Assembly (NCBI RefSeq): GCF_921293095.1
Contig: NC_060246.1
Coordinates: 86,673,030-86,737,029 of the forward strand
Length of the DNA stretch: 64,000 nucleotides
From: Ischnura elegans
Taxonomy: Eukaryota; Arthropoda; Insecta; Odonata; Coenagrionidae
Direction: 5' to 3'
Both the position numbers and the translations under genes were made by a program. The notes under the pieces are model-generated. The model was not told the DNA's origin. It ran no database searches and saw only the letters and a program-made list of their open reading frames with translations. Shown piece by piece: positions 61,674-64,000 of the stretch; position 1 is the stretch's first letter; every line of letters starts with the position of its first letter.

Positions 61674-63519
61674 AAAATGAAAAAAATGGTTATTCATTTT
61701 CCCATTAGATAACGAATTTCATTCTCATTCATTCATGTAATTATCATACCCTTGCTTTTCTCCGTAATATAAATGCCCGTAATCATAGATTCATAAATGA
61801 TCGGGTTGTTGCCTCATTATTCAGCATGGATTATTAAAATTATATTAGCCTCGTTTCTTGCTTTATTTGTCCTTCAACGCCGAATTTTCAACTTTATTTC
61901 ATTCAACATTCTCTCTGAAAAATATATTACATAAAATAGGCAAGTGATTGTTGTAAATACAGTAATCATATACTACTAATATTTTTATGGCTTGCGCTTT
62001 ATAAAATAATATAAATTATTTCTTCAGCTACATGAAACCACCTCGGATATTTTTTTTTTAATTTGAAAGACTTTCAAATAGTGACCGATGAAGCGAATTT
62101 CACGGAATAAATTGCACATTGAGAGTTAAAATATATTTACTTCGCCCATTAATCATTAATTCCTTCCTTAGATAGACGTATTTTTTAGTTTTCTTCATCC
62201 TCCATATATTCTAGTCATCCCTCTTCTCATCCTCCCGGTTCTGTATGTATTCCGGCCTAAAACTGCTGAATTGGCGTTCGCATGCCCTACAATACTTCCT
62301 TCCACCTACCTTTGATTGATCCGTCTTTTCCCAGCTCTTGCAAGAGTTGTCACCTATATTTATTTGTGTCCACCACTTTTCATGCCTTCTCCATTCTCTC
62401 TACACCCAATCCTCACACATCAATTGTCCTTTTCTATTCTTTGATATGTTTATTCCTCTATAGCATATACATACGTTTCTTTGTAGAAGAAACGAATAGA
62501 CAATATGTAATCAAAGAAAAACTATTAGAGGGCTGGCAACTGAAACCCTTTCTTTGAGTAACATATCTTCTTTATTCGCAAGAGCCTTTTATAAACACTC
62601 AAATTTTTAGTACGTGCACATAATCAAGAGTAAAGAAATTAAACAAGCCATTCTTTCTTTGACTTCCGGTTAAATCAGCCGGATTATGACATAATTACCT
62701 CATTACTCTTGGAATTTATTATGCTGCAAATTATGCCAGAGGAAAACAAAAGCTTCCGCTCTCCGTTCAACTATGGTATGGTATTAATCGTTATATTTAT
62801 TTACACAGAATCACGGATTGGAAAGCTGATTATCTGAAGCACTGTTTCAAAGTCCTATTTCTAACGCCAGGATGGTGCAGTTGTGGATCTATCATCTGAC
62901 TTCCGCGTGGTAGCTCAAGGCCAAGTTTAGTATACACTTGATTCTTTGCAGCCTGCGTTAACGGCTTTGGGAGATATCCTAGGGCGGCCATTAGAGGGTC
63001 TTTTCGCTGAGTCGCGCCTTGCGTGAAGAGAAAATGTGTGGTTCACAATCTCTCTCATCGCTCCGGATGTATCGAGAACATTTTTCACTCATTCGGCACC
63101 TCAAGAAGATATGATGCTCATACCGAAGTGCATGCGTTTAGTTTTACCAGGAATAATGAAATTCACTCAATTTCCATGGAATTACGTGAATAGGAAAAGC
63201 GTATTCTTCATAAGATGCACTTCGTCAAAGTTTTTATTACCGTAGTCTCATATAATACTTATTTCTCGCTTACTTATTTTAAGCTATTGCTTGAGAGTAT
63301 TTACCTATTTGAAGATTTAATTTCTTGCTTATAGAGCAATATCTACAGAAGAATGATGTCGGTCCCCCTCTCGTTTGTCGTATTAACGTTTTTTTGTCCT
63401 AAAAATTTTCTTCTGAGGAAAAATCAAAGATTTTCAAATTTGTACTACAGAAAATGCTGAAAATTTTATGTTTTATGTACTTGTCCTGAATATTTTCAGA
63501 ATACATCATAAGTTGTAAT
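61674..63519. other. Intronic DNA without gene
   Basis: AT-rich. A C/T-rich portion at 62190-62460 could be a very old LINE relic in minus orientation, but I could not align it to the LINE tails at 15.1 or 49.7 kb. Frames at 62282-62557 and 63036-63245 lack domains. Confidence 0.45.
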
Positions 63520-63777
63520 CAGTGGCGCCGACTCCATGGGGCTTGAGGGGGCCCGAGCCCCCTCAAAAATTCGTTATGGGTGTGAGGAAAAAATGTGTCA
63601 GGCTTGTTGATTTTCTCCGGAGTGTCCAGATAACGAGATTCGAGTTATCAGGGTTCTAATGTGGATCATATGACTTCTAAAATGCTTAAAAAACTTAAAA
63701 CTCACTACTTAAAAAATTTCCCGGGGCAAGATCCCTAGTTTGGGCACCCCCAATATTTTTGTAAGTCGGCATCCCTG
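63520..63777. mobile_element. hAT-type MITE (258 bp)
   Basis: The left end is CAGTGGCGCCGACT. The right end, inward on the other strand, is CAGGGATGCCGACT. The 8-bp flanks are GTTGTAAT (63512-63519) and GTTATAAT (63778-63785), one mismatch. Inside the left end is a GC-rich palindrome (GAGGGGGCCCGAGCCCCCTC, 63546-63565). No coding capacity. Confidence 0.83.
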
Positions 63778-64000
63778 GTTATAATTAAATGATTAGTTAC
63801 GAAAAACTATCGGTTGAGCGGGAGTAATACTTTCTTTTAGTATCACTTCTCAATATGATTGCTGAAACTTCCATGAAGTTTGATTGCTTGAGTGCATTTT
63901 TCTATTCCTATTGTGCCTCCTCCCTTTGAAATATTGGCGGAGAAAATTTAATTCCGCTTTTCCATATACTTTTCATTTGAAACAGCTCAGAACTGCTTAT

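Larger units (their letters stand above)
50624..64000 (+). other. Start of the next Rgk intron (extends past the window)
   Basis: The donor GTGAGT at 50624-50629 opens an intron in phase 1. I looked for the rest of the G domain (the G3 aspartate region, NKxD, SA motif) on the plus strand to 64000 and saw none, so at least 13.4 kb is intronic. It contains foldback elements, a hairpin, SINE-like DNA and a hAT-type MITE. Confidence 0.75.

Noticed and set aside
1-64000. CRISPR arrays, bacterial operons or phage
   Set aside because: No regularly spaced identical repeats, no dense ORFs and clear spliceosomal exons: the DNA is eukaryotic.

Overview
This is animal nuclear DNA, most likely from an insect or another arthropod with a large, repeat-rich genome. 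It is AT-rich, almost free of coding sequence, and the one recognisable host gene is split by introns with GT..AG borders. The repeats (mariner, hAT-type MITEs, a non-LTR retrotransposon tail, tRNA-derived SINEs) fit an arthropod. Nothing supports a bacterial, plasmid or viral origin. I cannot name the species.

Host gene: two plus-strand exons, 22215-22519 and 50421-50623, join in frame across a 27.9-kb intron. They encode the N-terminal part of an RGK-family small GTPase (Rad/Gem/Rem/Kir; Rgk in insects). The first holds a conserved basic, serine-rich N-terminal segment and a glycine run. The second holds the acidic linker, the P-loop GASGVGKT and the start of the G domain up to switch I. 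The remaining G-domain exons must lie beyond 64000. Everything upstream of 22215 is either 5' intron or upstream flank, because the first exon opens with a splice acceptor three bases before its ATG.

Upstream block (1-22214): no gene recognised. It holds an internally deleted mariner (9270-10184), two hAT-type MITEs with 8-bp target duplications (14453-14770, 16143-16395), a 5'-truncated LINE tail with a 9-bp target duplication (15065-15553), other MITEs at 5.2, 19.4 and 21.5 kb, a SINE at 6.9-7.2 kb, diverged duplications and pyrimidine-rich tracts.

Intron (22520-50420): tRNA-derived SINEs (36.8, 39.0, 40.8, 48.2 kb), a tandem pair of tRNA-like repeat units (35.1-35.8 kb), foldback elements (31.7, 46.2, 48.5 kb), small tandem duplications, a decayed LINE copy (49.65-49.98 kb) and one possible minus-strand 57-nt exon at 30514-30570.

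Downstream (50624-64000): two long foldbacks (54.2 and 55.3 kb), an exact 36-bp-arm hairpin flanked by 13-bp direct repeats (56.9 kb), a SINE-like unit (59.4 kb), a repeat pair (60.4/61.6 kb) and a third hAT-type MITE (63.5 kb).

The most interesting non-standard signals are the perfect hairpin, the possible antisense exon, and several short segments resembling decayed hammerhead-ribozyme cores, a signature known from Penelope-like elements and retrozymes.
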